Origin: Pseudomonadota bacterium
GTDB taxonomy: Bacteria > Pseudomonadota > Gammaproteobacteria > UBA5335
Assembly (NCBI GenBank): GCA_034189865.1
Contig: JAXHTV010000001.1
Coordinates: forward strand, 62,001 to 126,000
Reading direction: 5' to 3'
DNA: 64,000 bases
Of the stretch, positions 45,710 through 55,453 are shown piece by piece. The notes under the pieces were generated by a model that did no database searches, was not told where the DNA came from, and saw only the letters and a program-made list of their open reading frames with translations. Position numbers and translations under genes: made by a program. Every line of letters starts with the position of its first letter. Position 1 is the stretch's first letter.

Positions 45710-47437
45710 TCAAATCACTTTTCGGTTATCTGACGCCTTCACCACGGCCCTCAATCCACCCTCGGCCAGCACCTTGGACATCTGATCAGCGGGGGCGGGG
45801 CGACTGAATAGAAAACCCTGAGCCTGCTCACAGCCCATCTGCTCCAACGCCAGCACTTGATCGACGCGCTCAACACCTTCCGCCACTGTCGTCAGTCCCA
45901 GCTTCCTCGCCAAGGTAATGACGACCTCAACGATACCGTTGTCACGAGGGGTGTTGATTTGGGAGACAAATGATCGATCGATCTTGAGAGCATCCACCGG
46001 CAAATCGTGAATATACTTCAGGGAGGAATAGCCAGTGCCGAAGTCGTCGATGGAGATCAGAATACCCAGTTCTTTTAGACGGCCCAGTAGTTGCCCCTGC
46101 GCCCGAATGTCGTCCATCGCCATGGTCTCGGTGATCTCAACCTCCAGCCATGTGGCGGGAACGTGGGTCTGCGCCAACATACTCTCGATACGCTCGACGA
46201 GGTCTCCTCGATTCAGTTCTTTGGCCGACAGATTGATCGCGACGCGGATGTCATGGCCGGCTTGCCGCCATATTTTGATTTGCCGAGCGGCCTCCCGCAT
46301 TACCCAATCCCCCAGGCGGAAGATCGAACCGCTTTCCTCAGCCAACTCGATGAATTCGCCCGGAGGGATCAACCCCCGGTCGGGATGCCGCCAACGCACC
46401 AACGCCTCGACCGAGGCGATACGTCCCGTTGTAAGCTCCACCCGCGGTTGGTAGTGCAGTTCCAATTGACCATTGTCGATGGCCTTTTCAAGTTCGCGTT
46501 CCATTTCGACACGACTACGCAGCCGTTCGGCGTCAGCCAACTCAAAATGTGCAAACACCTGCCCACTGAGCTTTGCCTTGTACATGGCGATGTCGGCATG
46601 TTTCATGAGGTCGTCTAGATGATCTCCGTGACCTGGGAAACTCACCACGCCGATGCTGGCCGAGACTCGCAACTTGTGCCCCGCCGCCTCAATGGGCTGC
46701 TCCAGGGCGTGCAAAATCCGGCGGACGACAGTTTCAGCACGGTCCTCGTCGGTATCAGGGAGCAAAAAAACGAACTCATCACCACCCAGTCGAGCAACCG
46801 TATCACTGGCCCGCACGCAACGCCGAAAACGCCGGGCCACCTGCATCAACAATTGGTCGCCAACGGTATGCCCCCAGGTGTCATTGATATATTTAAACCG
46901 GTTCAGATCCAGATAAAGCAGCGCGAGTGGACGCTGTTGTCGCTTGGCCAGCGCGATATCCTGCGGAGCTTGCTCCTGCAACAATCGGCGATTGGGAAAA
47001 CCCGTGAGCGGATCGAAGAATGCCAAGTGGCGGATCCGTGCTTCGTGCGCCCGACGCTCGGTGTTATCGACTAATGTCCCGAATACACCCGACTGACCTG
47101 CTAATCGGGTCTTATGACCACGAACCTCGACGTGGCAGGAGGAACCGTCAGCCCGAAGCCCACGAAACTCGTAGTGCAAACAATCGGTCTCCCCATCCAC
47201 CCGCCGCTCGATATTGTTCTCGACCAGCGAACGGTCTTCCGGCACGACTAAATCCTCGACGCGCATACCGATAATCTCGTCTGGACCGGAATAACCAAAA
47301 ATATCGGCAAGCCTTGGATTGACATAGGAAAAACAACCATTTTGTATCAAATAGACGCCGAACAGCGCCCGCTCGATCAAATCGACCAGGAAACCTTCGC
47401 GCTCGAGCATGCGTAGCGTATCGGCGCTCGAACCCAT
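45710..47437 (-). CDS. PAS-GGDEF-EAL cyclic-di-GMP signalling protein
   Basis: 575 residues with a PAS domain (about 17-135), GGDEF (about 140-300) and EAL (about 310-560). The GGDEF signature ARLGGDEFVFL is intact and is preceded five residues earlier by RASD, a product-inhibition RxxD site. EAL elements are intact: VEALVRW, VAINLSAKE, VEITET, ISIDDFGTGYSS, KIDRSFV and VAEGVER. It could therefore make and degrade cyclic-di-GMP. The PAS domain is the likely sensor, and its ligand is unknown. There is no membrane segment. It differs from the GAF-containing protein at 36278 in sensor type and in having the inhibitory site. Confidence 0.92.
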   Translation of the reverse strand: MGSSADTLRMLEREGFLVDLIERALFGVYLIQNGCFSYVNPRLADIFGYSGPDEIIGMRVEDLVVPEDRSLVENNIERRVDGETDCLHYEFRGLRADGSSCHVEVRGHKTRLAGQSGVFGTLVDNTERRAHEARIRHLAFFDPLTGFPNRRLLQEQAPQDIALAKRQQRPLALLYLDLNRFKYINDTWGHTVGDQLLMQVARRFRRCVRASDTVARLGGDEFVFLLPDTDEDRAETVVRRILHALEQPIEAAGHKLRVSASIGVVSFPGHGDHLDDLMKHADIAMYKAKLSGQVFAHFELADAERLRSRVEMERELEKAIDNGQLELHYQPRVELTTGRIASVEALVRWRHPDRGLIPPGEFIELAEESGSIFRLGDWVMREAARQIKIWRQAGHDIRVAINLSAKELNRGDLVERIESMLAQTHVPATWLEVEITETMAMDDIRAQGQLLGRLKELGILISIDDFGTGYSSLKYIHDLPVDALKIDRSFVSQINTPRDNGIVEVVITLARKLGLTTVAEGVERVDQVLALEQMGCEQAQGFLFSRPAPADQMSKVLAEGGLRAVVKASDNRKVI

Positions 47438-47608
47438 GTGCCGGCCTCCTTCCTCCCCAGAAACCAGAAAGATGATCCGCCCAGCGTCGGAATGACGCTG
47501 GAGGAAAACGGAAAAGCTAAGACGCTTTCTTCAAATCTAGAGGTCGGCTGAGGGCAGTCTTTCTTGACTCATCGCCCTGTTCCCGACAAAGCGCCCGGAA
47601 ATTCCAAA

Positions 47609-47995
47609 CTATCCGCGTTTTCCGAGTAGTTCGATGGCATATCCGTCCGGGTCCCGAACGAAAGCCAGCACGGTACTGCCCCCTTTCATGGGACCGGCTT
47701 CACGGGTCACGTCACCGCCCCGGGAACGAATCGCCTCACATGCCGCATACACGTCGTCCACTTCGATGGCGATGTGGCCATAGGCGTTTCCGAGATCGTA
47801 TTGATCCGTGTCCCAATTGTGCGTCAACTCCAAGACCGCCTGCTCGGCTTCGTCACCATAACCCACGAAGGCCAGCGTAAATCGACCTGCGGGATAGTCC
47901 TTACGGCGGAGCAATCGCATGCCCAGAACTTCGGTATAGAAAGCCAGTGACCGCTCCAGGTCCGTCACTCGAAGCATGGTGTGAAGGATTCGCAT
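47609..47995 (-). CDS. gloA: Lactoylglutathione lyase (glyoxalase I)
   Basis: Converts the hemithioacetal of methylglyoxal and glutathione into lactoylglutathione. The 128-residue length matches E. coli GloA. The four metal ligands are present: His5 (RILHTMLRV), Glu in AVLELTHN, His in AYGHIAIEV and Glu in GYAIELLG. The family N-terminus starts [20 protein letters not shown], from the ATG at 47993-47995; an open frame extends only 30 bases further. A 171-base gap separates it from the PAS-GGDEF-EAL gene. Confidence 0.96.
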   Translation of the reverse strand: MRILHTMLRVTDLERSLAFYTEVLGMRLLRRKDYPAGRFTLAFVGYGDEAEQAVLELTHNWDTDQYDLGNAYGHIAIEVDDVYAACEAIRSRGGDVTREAGPMKGGSTVLAFVRDPDGYAIELLGKRG

Positions 47996-48124
47996 CGTCT
48001 GACTCCTCAATGGGGGTTGAATCACGAATCATAACCATGAAAACTCGAATGCCAAATCACGCAATGGCTCACACACATACCGTCGTCGCACTGGGTTCGA
48101 AACGACCCGAACCGGCACACCAAT

Positions 48125-48154
48125 AAAAAGGGCGGCCCGAGAGCCGCCCTTTTT
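48125..48154. terminator. Bidirectional intrinsic terminator
   Basis: A GGGCGGC/GCCGCCC stem, 7 bp long and extended by five A-T pairs, has a 6-base loop. A-run and T-run flank it, so it can end transcripts from either side. It lies 22 bases after the stop of the leftward acyl-CoA dehydrogenase gene, its most likely client. Confidence 0.9.
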
Positions 48155-48176
48155 AACGCATGACATCCATCGGCTA

Positions 48177-49349
48177 TTAGAACGGCAGCATGTTCGCGTC
48201 CGGTTCACCCTCAGGAATCGGCATCATGTCCGCGTATTTGGCCAAGTGATGGTCCTTGTCACCGAAATGGGCGTCGATGGCAGCCAGCCGGACAAAATAA
48301 TGCCCAACTCGCAACTCTTCGGTTTGCCCCATGCCACCGTGCAACTGCACCGCACTTTGGCCGACGAAACGCCCGGCTTTGCCGACCATGTGCTTGAGCG
48401 CATGGACATCCAGCTTGGCGTCTTCATGCCCTGCCTGGACTTCCAGGGTAGCCCGGTATAACAAAGAACGCGTCAACTCGGCGTCGACAAACATATCGAC
48501 GATCCGGTGCTTGACCGTCTGGAAGTTGGCCAGCGGATGACCGAATTGCTCGCGCTGGCTCGTGTACTCGGTCGTATCCTGATAGAGCACCTCCATCATT
48601 CCCACAGCCTCCGCACCGAGCGCCAAGATACCGCGATCCACCACCTGCTCAATGACCGAAAGGCCTTCGCCCACCTGGCCCAAAACGTCAGCATTGGTGA
48701 CTTTGACATTCTCAAAGGTCACTTCGGATGCACGCAAACCATCCACCGTGGGGTAGTCGAGCCGCGAAATCCCCTCGGCATTGGCGTCGACGAGAAAGAG
48801 CGTAATCCCGGCCGAATCGGCACGTTCCCCGCTGGTGCGGGTCGTCACGACGATGTAATCGGCCGTGGCCGCATTCATCACGACCGATTTGGTGCCGTTG
48901 ATCAGGTAACCGCCGCCACTCTCGGATGCTGTGGTGGCCACATCGGCCAGGTCATAGCGGGCCTGTTCCTCTACAAAGGCCACGGTGCCCTTGGCTTTAC
49001 CCTCGACGATTTCCGGAATGATTTTCTGTTTTTGTGACTCCGTGCCACCGAGTAGCAACGCGTTGCCCATCATGACCACGGTGGGGAAATACGGCTCTAG
49101 CACCAAACCCCGGCCGAATTCCTCCATAACCACCATAGTATCGATCAGATTACCGCCGATACCGCCGTACTCTTCTGGAAAGGGTACGCCCAACCATCCG
49201 AGCTCGGCATAGGTCTGCCAGTTCTCTTCGCTGTAACCGGGCTTTGGCTTGGCCAATTTACGCCGCGTCGGCAGCTCGTAGTTTTCGCGCACGAACTTTT
49301 GAATGCTGTCACGCAGCAACTCTTGTTCTTCCGTGAAAGCAAAATCCAT
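48177..49349 (-). CDS. Acyl-CoA dehydrogenase, small-type subunit of a pair
   Basis: 390-residue flavoprotein-like acyl-CoA dehydrogenase. It starts MDFAFTEEQELLRDSI and has family blocks GWLGVPFPEEYGG, FANFQTVKHR-like LANFQTVKHRIVDM, and LHGGMGQTEELRVGHYF. Neither usual catalytic glutamate is visible. At the long-chain/isovaleryl position it has Asp in VVDRGILALG, and at the medium-chain position AHFGDKDHH. This pattern fits partners of heteromeric dehydrogenases such as actinobacterial steroid enzymes. It is 48 bases downstream of a larger-type dehydrogenase gene. The substrate is unknown. Confidence 0.85.
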   Translation of the reverse strand: MDFAFTEEQELLRDSIQKFVRENYELPTRRKLAKPKPGYSEENWQTYAELGWLGVPFPEEYGGIGGNLIDTMVVMEEFGRGLVLEPYFPTVVMMGNALLLGGTESQKQKIIPEIVEGKAKGTVAFVEEQARYDLADVATTASESGGGYLINGTKSVVMNAATADYIVVTTRTSGERADSAGITLFLVDANAEGISRLDYPTVDGLRASEVTFENVKVTNADVLGQVGEGLSVIEQVVDRGILALGAEAVGMMEVLYQDTTEYTSQREQFGHPLANFQTVKHRIVDMFVDAELTRSLLYRATLEVQAGHEDAKLDVHALKHMVGKAGRFVGQSAVQLHGGMGQTEELRVGHYFVRLAAIDAHFGDKDHHLAKYADMMPIPEGEPDANMLPF

Positions 49350-49397
49350 GATTAATTCCTCTGTCTAACATCCTGTCATGGGCTGGTTTGGCTCGGA

Positions 49398-50555
49398 TCA
49401 GTCCTTGATATTCAGGACCTTCTTCGCGATGACGTCTTTTTGAACTTCACTGCAACCACCGTAAACGGTCGCGGCGCGGCCATTGAGATACATCATCATG
49501 CCCATCTTGGCGAACTTGGGACCGAACTTCTTGAAGCCCCAATTCAGCGAATAGGGTCCACCGGCCTCGATGGTCAGCTCTTGAATTCGCTGCTGCATGA
49601 TCGTGCCGCGAAGCTTCAAGATCGAGGAAACAGGTCCGGGCTCGCCGGTGCGCTGCGCATCGGACAAACTTCTGAGCTCAGCGATTTCGAGCGCCCGAAG
49701 TTCGATCTCCGCCTCGGCGATCTTGGCCCGGTAACCGAGATCGTCCATTAGGTTTTTGTCGCCAACCTTCACCGTCTGGGCGTTGCGCTTCAGCTTGTCA
49801 AGTGCAACGAGCGAACGGGAGATACCGGCGATGGCGCTGCGTTCATGCTGTAACAAGCCTTTCGCGTAGGTCCAACCTTTACCTTCTTCACCAACCCGGT
49901 TTTCAACCGGAACTTCGACGTTGTCGAAAAACACTTGGTTCACATGGTGACTGCCGCCGAGGGTATAGATCGGCTTCACGGTAATCCCGGGCGTTTTCAT
50001 GTTGATTAGCAAGAAAGTAATTCCTTCCTGCTTAACGCCCGTGCTTTGAGTGCGGGTCAAACAGAACATCCAATCGGCCATGTGCCCCATGGTGGTCCAG
50101 ATTTTGGTCCCGTTGACGACATACTGAGACCCGTCCTCGGACAGTTCCGCTTTGGTCTTCAAAGAAGCCAGATCGGAACCGGCGCCCGGCTCGGAATATC
50201 CTTGGCACCAATTGACTTTGTGGTCACGAATATCCGGTAAAAACCGCTCTTGTTGTTCTTGGCTGCCGTATTTCATCAGGATGGGAGCCAACATGACTTG
50301 ACCGAACGGCAAAACCGGCGGCAGGTTCTCTTTAGAAGTTTCTTTATCCCAAATATAGTGCTGGGTGGGGGTCCAGCCTGGCCCGCCAAACTCCGGCGAC
50401 CAACGCGGCACATCCCAACCGCCTTTGGCTTTTAGGGCATCGAACCATTGCTTGCGTTTTGACCAAATCTCATTCCCTTTCGGCAGATGCTCAGCCAGAA
50501 ACTGGCGCACCTCCTGCTGGAATGACTTTTCTTCCGCCGTGAACTCGAAGTCCAT
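49398..50555 (-). CDS. Acyl-CoA dehydrogenase, catalytic-type subunit of a pair
   Basis: 385 residues from ATG 50553-50555, which follows a strong AAGGAGG ribosome site (the open frame to 50597 is ignored). It has an N-terminal MDFEFTAEEKSFQQEV, the FAD/substrate segments WCQGYSEPGAGSDLA and IWTTMGHMADW, and FQKDV-type C-terminus VYGGCSEVQKDVIAKKVL. The medium-chain-type catalytic Glu is Gly here. The Glu in LLQHERSAIAG sits at the long-chain/isovaleryl position and may be the base. It is co-transcribed with the small-type gene 48 bases downstream. Probably acts on a CoA thioester of a fatty, cyclic or steroid-like acid. Confidence 0.87.
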   Translation of the reverse strand: MDFEFTAEEKSFQQEVRQFLAEHLPKGNEIWSKRKQWFDALKAKGGWDVPRWSPEFGGPGWTPTQHYIWDKETSKENLPPVLPFGQVMLAPILMKYGSQEQQERFLPDIRDHKVNWCQGYSEPGAGSDLASLKTKAELSEDGSQYVVNGTKIWTTMGHMADWMFCLTRTQSTGVKQEGITFLLINMKTPGITVKPIYTLGGSHHVNQVFFDNVEVPVENRVGEEGKGWTYAKGLLQHERSAIAGISRSLVALDKLKRNAQTVKVGDKNLMDDLGYRAKIAEAEIELRALEIAELRSLSDAQRTGEPGPVSSILKLRGTIMQQRIQELTIEAGGPYSLNWGFKKFGPKFAKMGMMMYLNGRAATVYGGCSEVQKDVIAKKVLNIKD

Positions 50556-50742
50556 CGATAGTCCTCCTTGACATGAAATATCATTTTCCGGGTCCATGTC
50601 GTTTCGGCTCGTCAGGCCGACATTTGCCCGAAAAGTGCCCTAGATTAACTGATTCGCCGACAGCAACATAGGTTTTGGCCGAGCACTTCACTCAATCAGG
50701 AGACAAAATCCAGGACATTCTCCAGCGGAAGAACGCCGAGAG

Positions 50743-50940
50743 CTAGCGTGCCTGCGCCTCCAAGGCCTCACGCTGGCGCTGATCGGCCTGCTCCAGCACG
50801 TCATTGAGGTCTTGCGCGCGCTGCAATGGCGTCGATCGTTCATCCACCGCCGAATCCGCACCGACGGAATCATGATCCGCACAGGCACCGAGCACGAGCG
50901 TGAACAACGCAATGACGAACCAACCGGCTAGACGAGCCAT
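50743..50940 (-). CDS. Small lipoprotein
   Basis: 65 residues from the ATG at 50938-50940; an ATG nine bases upstream (50949) has a stronger GAGAGGGGG ribosome site and may be used. A signal peptide (MARLAGWFVIALFTLVLGAC) ends in the lipobox LGAC. The short mature part has a charged helix (QRAQDLNDVLEQADQRQREA). No family is recognised. It lies between the leftward dehydrogenase pair and another small exported protein on the same strand. Confidence 0.7.
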   Translation of the reverse strand: MARLAGWFVIALFTLVLGACADHDSVGADSAVDERSTPLQRAQDLNDVLEQADQRQREALEAQAR

Positions 50941-51045
50941 TCCCAACATCCCCCTCTCTTGAACAGAAAGGGGCGCATCGTGCGCCCCTACAATCAACCC
51001 GTCCCATTCACAAAGCGGAATAGTGAGTCCGATAACACATCCAGG

Positions 51046-51459
51046 TCACGGCGTGGGCGTAGCCAGGCGCCGCCAGAACTCGGACATGCCCGAGAGCACT
51101 TGACCGAGATCCTCAATTTGGTCACCGACATCCCACATGGCTCGCGCACGGGCCCAGCAAACACCCGTTTGACTTGCGCAGGTACCCGCGATGTCTGTGG
51201 CTAAGCCGTCAGCCCAGTCACGACCGGCAAATACTCGCGAAGCCAGGTCACCCAACGCGTCGGCACGGGATCCCGAAATCAACTGCAGCGCCAAATCGAC
51301 CCGGTACAACACCTCCTCCATTGAAGGGCCGTACTGGCCCGATACATCCCGAAGCTCCAGATCGTCTAATGCATCCATTTCGGCATGGACAGGGGCCCAG
51401 AATAGGTATAGGAAGGAAGCCAAAATAATCGAAGCTAGTCTCATAATCTCATCTCTCAC
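51046..51459 (-). CDS. Small exported protein with a DUF6160-like N-terminal motif
   Basis: 137 residues with a signal peptide (MRLASIILASFLYLFWAPVHA from the internal ATG at 51442-51444). The mature start MDALDDLELRDVSGQYG resembles the L-D-D-x-x-L-x-x-V-x-G-Q-x-G motif seen near the start of DUF6160-type surface or pilus-like proteins of Acinetobacter and relatives. The rest contains a Cys pair (GTCASQTGVCW) that could form a disulfide and no enzyme motif. It has a 105-base gap to the lipoprotein gene in the same direction. Function unknown. Confidence 0.7.
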   Translation of the reverse strand: MRDEIMRLASIILASFLYLFWAPVHAEMDALDDLELRDVSGQYGPSMEEVLYRVDLALQLISGSRADALGDLASRVFAGRDWADGLATDIAGTCASQTGVCWARARAMWDVGDQIEDLGQVLSGMSEFWRRLATPTP

Positions 51460-51666
51460 GGTTGGGGGGTTAAGTGAGGCATACGCATCAAGCTATCGGC
51501 GAAGGGAAAAGACTCTTTAACCACGCTAAACGCAAACTCTTTGGTTTGGTTTCTTCGGTGGGAAGAACTGAGGTTCGCCACGCACCTGGGTGGGTGCTGG
51601 GAAAATTCATCCAAAGATGGCAACATCATCGCAATATGCTTATATAGCGTGGGAAAGCTCGTCGGC

Positions 51667-53883
51667 ATGATTGCCAACGCACTTTTTGATCCAGTGCCAG
51701 CCCCCAACATGAACAACGACCTACAACAGATTACCGATACAACAGCCGACAATAACGGCGGCACATGGGGCTTATTGCTTCTGGCCACTGGCTTGGCCCT
51801 TCCCGTTTTCACGCCTTATGTATTGCCGGTGACAGGCGTTTTAGTCTTTGCGCTGTTAACCGGGTTGCTGGGCAGCTTGTTTGCCTTTTTTTGGATCGGT
51901 TACCTCAATGACACCTCAATGCGGGCGTTGCCACTGGGTCGTCTCGCACTTCAGTTGGCCGGCAGTCTTTTAACGTTTGGCGTGGCGTTTGCGTGGTGGT
52001 TCGGACCACTAGGTCCCATGCACCCCATACCCAACGAGTTCGAGAGCAACTTTCGTATCCACGGCCCTATCGGTCTCGACGACGACGGCGGACTGGCGTC
52101 GCAACTCCGGCGTGACGAGATTCCGGCTTATGCAGCAACCGACGATTCACCAGCGGAAGGGCAATCCGCACCATCCAATCAACTTGGAGCGGAAGCGATT
52201 CACCAAGCGCTTGCCAGAAGGGGGGTCCCTGCCAGCGCAGCATCGACCTTGACGGCCGCACTGAGAGATCCCCAGCTTTCACCGGAGCAATTGTCCGGAC
52301 GGATAGACGAGTTCGCGACCCAGTATGACCGTGTGCGCACACGCATTCTTGAAACGCCGGAATACGGCACCAACACGGAGCAACTAAGGCTAGCTGCCAT
52401 CGGAGCCGCCGACCGGGGAGAGCTGGTCCTTGCGCAGTCACTATTACAAGAAGCCAGTCGCCCTGGATCGGAAACAGCTGGCATTGATCGTGCTGGCAAA
52501 CCCACGACCAACTCTATCAAGCAAGCCGAGATTGTCGAGTCGACATCCTCAATCAGCCAGACGGAACCGTCGGCCAACTCGCGTATCACCCCACCCCTGG
52601 GTGTCGGTGGGTTCTTACGAGTTAACGACCCCGCGACTCCAGCATCGGCGGAAGTTCTGGTAGACGTCACACCACCACCGGCAACTTCGCCGTCCGTGCC
52701 GGCGGATACGGGGTTCGATGCCAACATCCTCGGCGCGTTGCCGCCGATTGTCAGCGCGCTAGTAACCAATGCACTGCTTTCCCCTGGTGGGGAGAACATC
52801 ACTGGCAGGATCGTCAATGCAGGCGCGGACGCCACGACGATTGCCGTGCCAGCAACGCTGAACCAAATGAGTATGTCGCTGCTGCAACAAGGCGCCCTGA
52901 GTGATGCAGAAGCCATGGCCACACGCAGCTTGGAGGTCAGCCGAACGCGCTCCGACGACATCTCAGACAATGACGTCAATGCATTGAATCTGCTTGCCGC
53001 GATTTACCGCGAACAAGGGCGACCCGAGTTGGCGCGAGCCGTCCTATTCGGCACATTGGATACTCTGGTTTCGGCGAACCGAACCGGTAGCTCTGCCTAC
53101 GCCGTTACCACCGCCAATCTGGCAACCCCCTTTGCGGACACCGGCCAGCGAGACGTGGCAGAAACCCTTCTGCGACAGAGCAGCGCGCAGTTGAAAGGCA
53201 TCTCAGATGTGGATCCACAAATCCCGGCCACCGTGCTGAACAACTTGGCCCTGGTGCTTCAGCAATCCGGACGATTGGACGAAGCGCAGACGGTTCAGCG
53301 TGAGGCCGTCGACACCTTGGCCAGCGCAGGCGGCAACCCCCAAATCCTGGCGCGTTTACTGGCCAATCTCGCGGAGATCTATCGTCAACAACAACTTAGT
53401 GAGGCCGAACCCCTTCTTTTACAAGCACTCGCCCTAGCAGAAGATACCTGGGGACCCGGTCATCCCGAAACGGCCAGCATTTTGCTTAATCTCGCGAGTT
53501 TCCGTCGTGATCAAGGCGAAACACAACAAGCACTGCCACTCTACCGACGCGCCCTCGAAATTTGGGACGCCAATCTGATACCCGAACACCCGAAAATCGC
53601 GCTGGCGCTTTACAATCTCGCCACCACACCCGGTCCAGAATCCGATCTTGACCCCGAGTCTTCGAGTCGACTGCGTCAGTGGCTGGGCGGATTTGAGGAA
53701 GGCGAAGAACCGACCGAACCTCTGCTCGCCAAGCTCTGGAGACGCTTGAACGCCTCGGTCCAGATCGAAAACAAGAAACCGGACCAGAGAGATCCCACAC
53801 CCACCGACACAGATTTACAACTTCTTGCCTCGCCATTGTCGACGACACCCCCAGCCGGGGTGGTCGATACCCCTCCCAGTTGA
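51667..53883 (+). CDS. Membrane protein with C-terminal TPR domain
   Basis: About 738 residues from ATG 51667, or 724 from ATG 51709; the frame opens at 51541. Three hydrophobic segments near the N-terminus (WGLLLLATGLALPVF, VLVFALLTGLLGSLFAFFW, ALQLAGSLLTFGVAFAWWF) anchor it. A low-complexity Thr/Pro/Ser-rich linker (residues about 200-300) follows. At least five tetratricopeptide units of kinesin-light-chain type lie between about 430 and 640, e.g. ALNLLAAIYREQGRPELARA and SILLNLASFRRDQGETQQAL. The tail is Pro-rich. There is no catalytic motif. It probably forms a periplasmic or cytoplasmic scaffold, with topology not determined. Confidence 0.75.
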   Translation: MIANALFDPVPAPNMNNDLQQITDTTADNNGGTWGLLLLATGLALPVFTPYVLPVTGVLVFALLTGLLGSLFAFFWIGYLNDTSMRALPLGRLALQLAGSLLTFGVAFAWWFGPLGPMHPIPNEFESNFRIHGPIGLDDDGGLASQLRRDEIPAYAATDDSPAEGQSAPSNQLGAEAIHQALARRGVPASAASTLTAALRDPQLSPEQLSGRIDEFATQYDRVRTRILETPEYGTNTEQLRLAAIGAADRGELVLAQSLLQEASRPGSETAGIDRAGKPTTNSIKQAEIVESTSSISQTEPSANSRITPPLGVGGFLRVNDPATPASAEVLVDVTPPPATSPSVPADTGFDANILGALPPIVSALVTNALLSPGGENITGRIVNAGADATTIAVPATLNQMSMSLLQQGALSDAEAMATRSLEVSRTRSDDISDNDVNALNLLAAIYREQGRPELARAVLFGTLDTLVSANRTGSSAYAVTTANLATPFADTGQRDVAETLLRQSSAQLKGISDVDPQIPATVLNNLALVLQQSGRLDEAQTVQREAVDTLASAGGNPQILARLLANLAEIYRQQQLSEAEPLLLQALALAEDTWGPGHPETASILLNLASFRRDQGETQQALPLYRRALEIWDANLIPEHPKIALALYNLATTPGPESDLDPESSSRLRQWLGGFEEGEEPTEPLLAKLWRRLNASVQIENKKPDQRDPTPTDTDLQLLASPLSTTPPAGVVDTPPS

Positions 53884-53989
53884 CTTCGTATTGAAGAAAA
53901 CCGGGCTCCGTGCCGATAAGGCGGTCATGCGTTAGCTCGGTCTTTCCACGACCGGGGTGTCATTCAGCCGTCGGTCCTTAAGTATAACG

Positions 53990-55198
53990 ATGAGCCAAGC
54001 CTATCTCGCCCGACAACCGATATTCGACAGCCAACTGAACGTGCTCTATTACGAGCTCTTGTACCGTCATATGGTGGCTGACACCGCCGTGATTGACGAT
54101 GACGACGAGGCAACCGCTGAGCTGCTGAACACCGCGATGGTGGAAATCGGCCTGGAAAACCTCACCAACAACCGCCAAGCGTTCATTAATCTGAGCCGCA
54201 ACTACATCCTTGGCAAATGGCCTGTGCCCCTGGACGCCAAGCGCATCGGTCTCGAAATCGCCTATGACATGACCTTTGATAAAGAGCTGTTGGATGCGGT
54301 CAGAGGACTGAAGTCCAAGGGCTTTACGATCACACTGGATGGATTTGAGTACAGCCCTTCACTGGACGCCATTTTGAAGTTGGTGGATATCGTGAAGCTG
54401 GATGTTCAGCAACTCGGGCGCGAAGGGACCGTAGCTCAGTATCGAATTTTACGCCGCCTTCCCCTCAAGGTGGCGGCGAAGAAGGTAGAGAGCAAAAGAG
54501 ACTTTCGGCTCTTTCGCGAGCTGGGCTTCGACTATTTCCAAGGCTTCTTCTTCGCCCATCCAACGGTTGTAGCCGCCCGTAAACTCGCTCCCAACCAGAT
54601 CAACACCATGCAACTGTTGGCGAAGGTGCAGGATCCCGGGGTGTCGGTCGACGAGTTGGAAGAAATTATCAGCCACGACGTCGCGCTCAGCGTCAAGTTA
54701 CTGAAATACATCAACTCCGCGTTCTTCGGGCTCCCGCGAGAGTTTGAATCCATTCGTCAAGCAATCGTCTACTTGGGACTCAAACCGCTGAAAACATGGG
54801 TGAGTCTGATCATCATGTCCGGCGTTGAAGACCAGCCGGTGGAACTGATGCGGCTTTCGCTGGTACGGGCCAAGATGTGCGAGACACTGGCCGGTACTAT
54901 GGGCGACGCGGAACCGCAAAAGTATTTTCTGGCAGGACTGTTCTCCGCGCTCGATACTTTGCTCGGCGTGCCGATGCTGAAGATTCTCGAGTCACTTCCG
55001 CTAAGCGAAGGCGTTCAAAAGGCCTTACTCAATCGTGAAGGCCCCATTGGCCATGTCTTGCAGTGCGTGGTCGATCACGAACGCGGTGGCTGGGATGGCG
55101 ACACCTACGAAGAAATCGATCCCGAATCCGTCACCCGTTCATACACCGCTGCCGTCGGTTGGGCTGACGATGCCCTTCGCGTCGTTAGGGCATTGTGA
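53990..55198 (+). CDS. HDOD domain protein with degenerate EAL domain (paralogue)
   Basis: 402 residues, exactly the length of the paralogue at 826-2034. The EAL-like half begins MSQAYLARQPIFDSQLNVLYYELLYR, where EAL is replaced by ELLYR, so phosphodiesterase activity is unlikely. The HDOD half carries SHDVALSVKLLKYINSAFFGL and YLGLKPLKTWVSLIIMS. Start ATG at 53990; the open frame reaches back only 33 bases. It probably signals through protein contacts in motility or biofilm control. The neighbours are a TPR membrane protein and the rightward dehydrogenase pair. Confidence 0.85.
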   Translation: MSQAYLARQPIFDSQLNVLYYELLYRHMVADTAVIDDDDEATAELLNTAMVEIGLENLTNNRQAFINLSRNYILGKWPVPLDAKRIGLEIAYDMTFDKELLDAVRGLKSKGFTITLDGFEYSPSLDAILKLVDIVKLDVQQLGREGTVAQYRILRRLPLKVAAKKVESKRDFRLFRELGFDYFQGFFFAHPTVVAARKLAPNQINTMQLLAKVQDPGVSVDELEEIISHDVALSVKLLKYINSAFFGLPREFESIRQAIVYLGLKPLKTWVSLIIMSGVEDQPVELMRLSLVRAKMCETLAGTMGDAEPQKYFLAGLFSALDTLLGVPMLKILESLPLSEGVQKALLNREGPIGHVLQCVVDHERGGWDGDTYEEIDPESVTRSYTAAVGWADDALRVVRAL

Positions 55199-55453
55199 CA
55201 CTTTGGCTTTCACCCCAGACGGTTGACCGCAACTTCCTTCGGATAAACATTTCCTAAACTCGCAACCGTTCCGGTTCGAACACGACGAACGCTCGCCGAC
55301 TACCCCAACGCCGCTGGCCTCACCGTAAGCCGAATCATGAAGCCCTCGGCCTTGCCGATATCGCTGGATTATGGGGCAGCATGCGCCCATTCCATTGTGA
55401 TATTCTTCTTCGTCTTTCTGATCCATCGGCATGCCTGAATAGCGAGGAGATTC

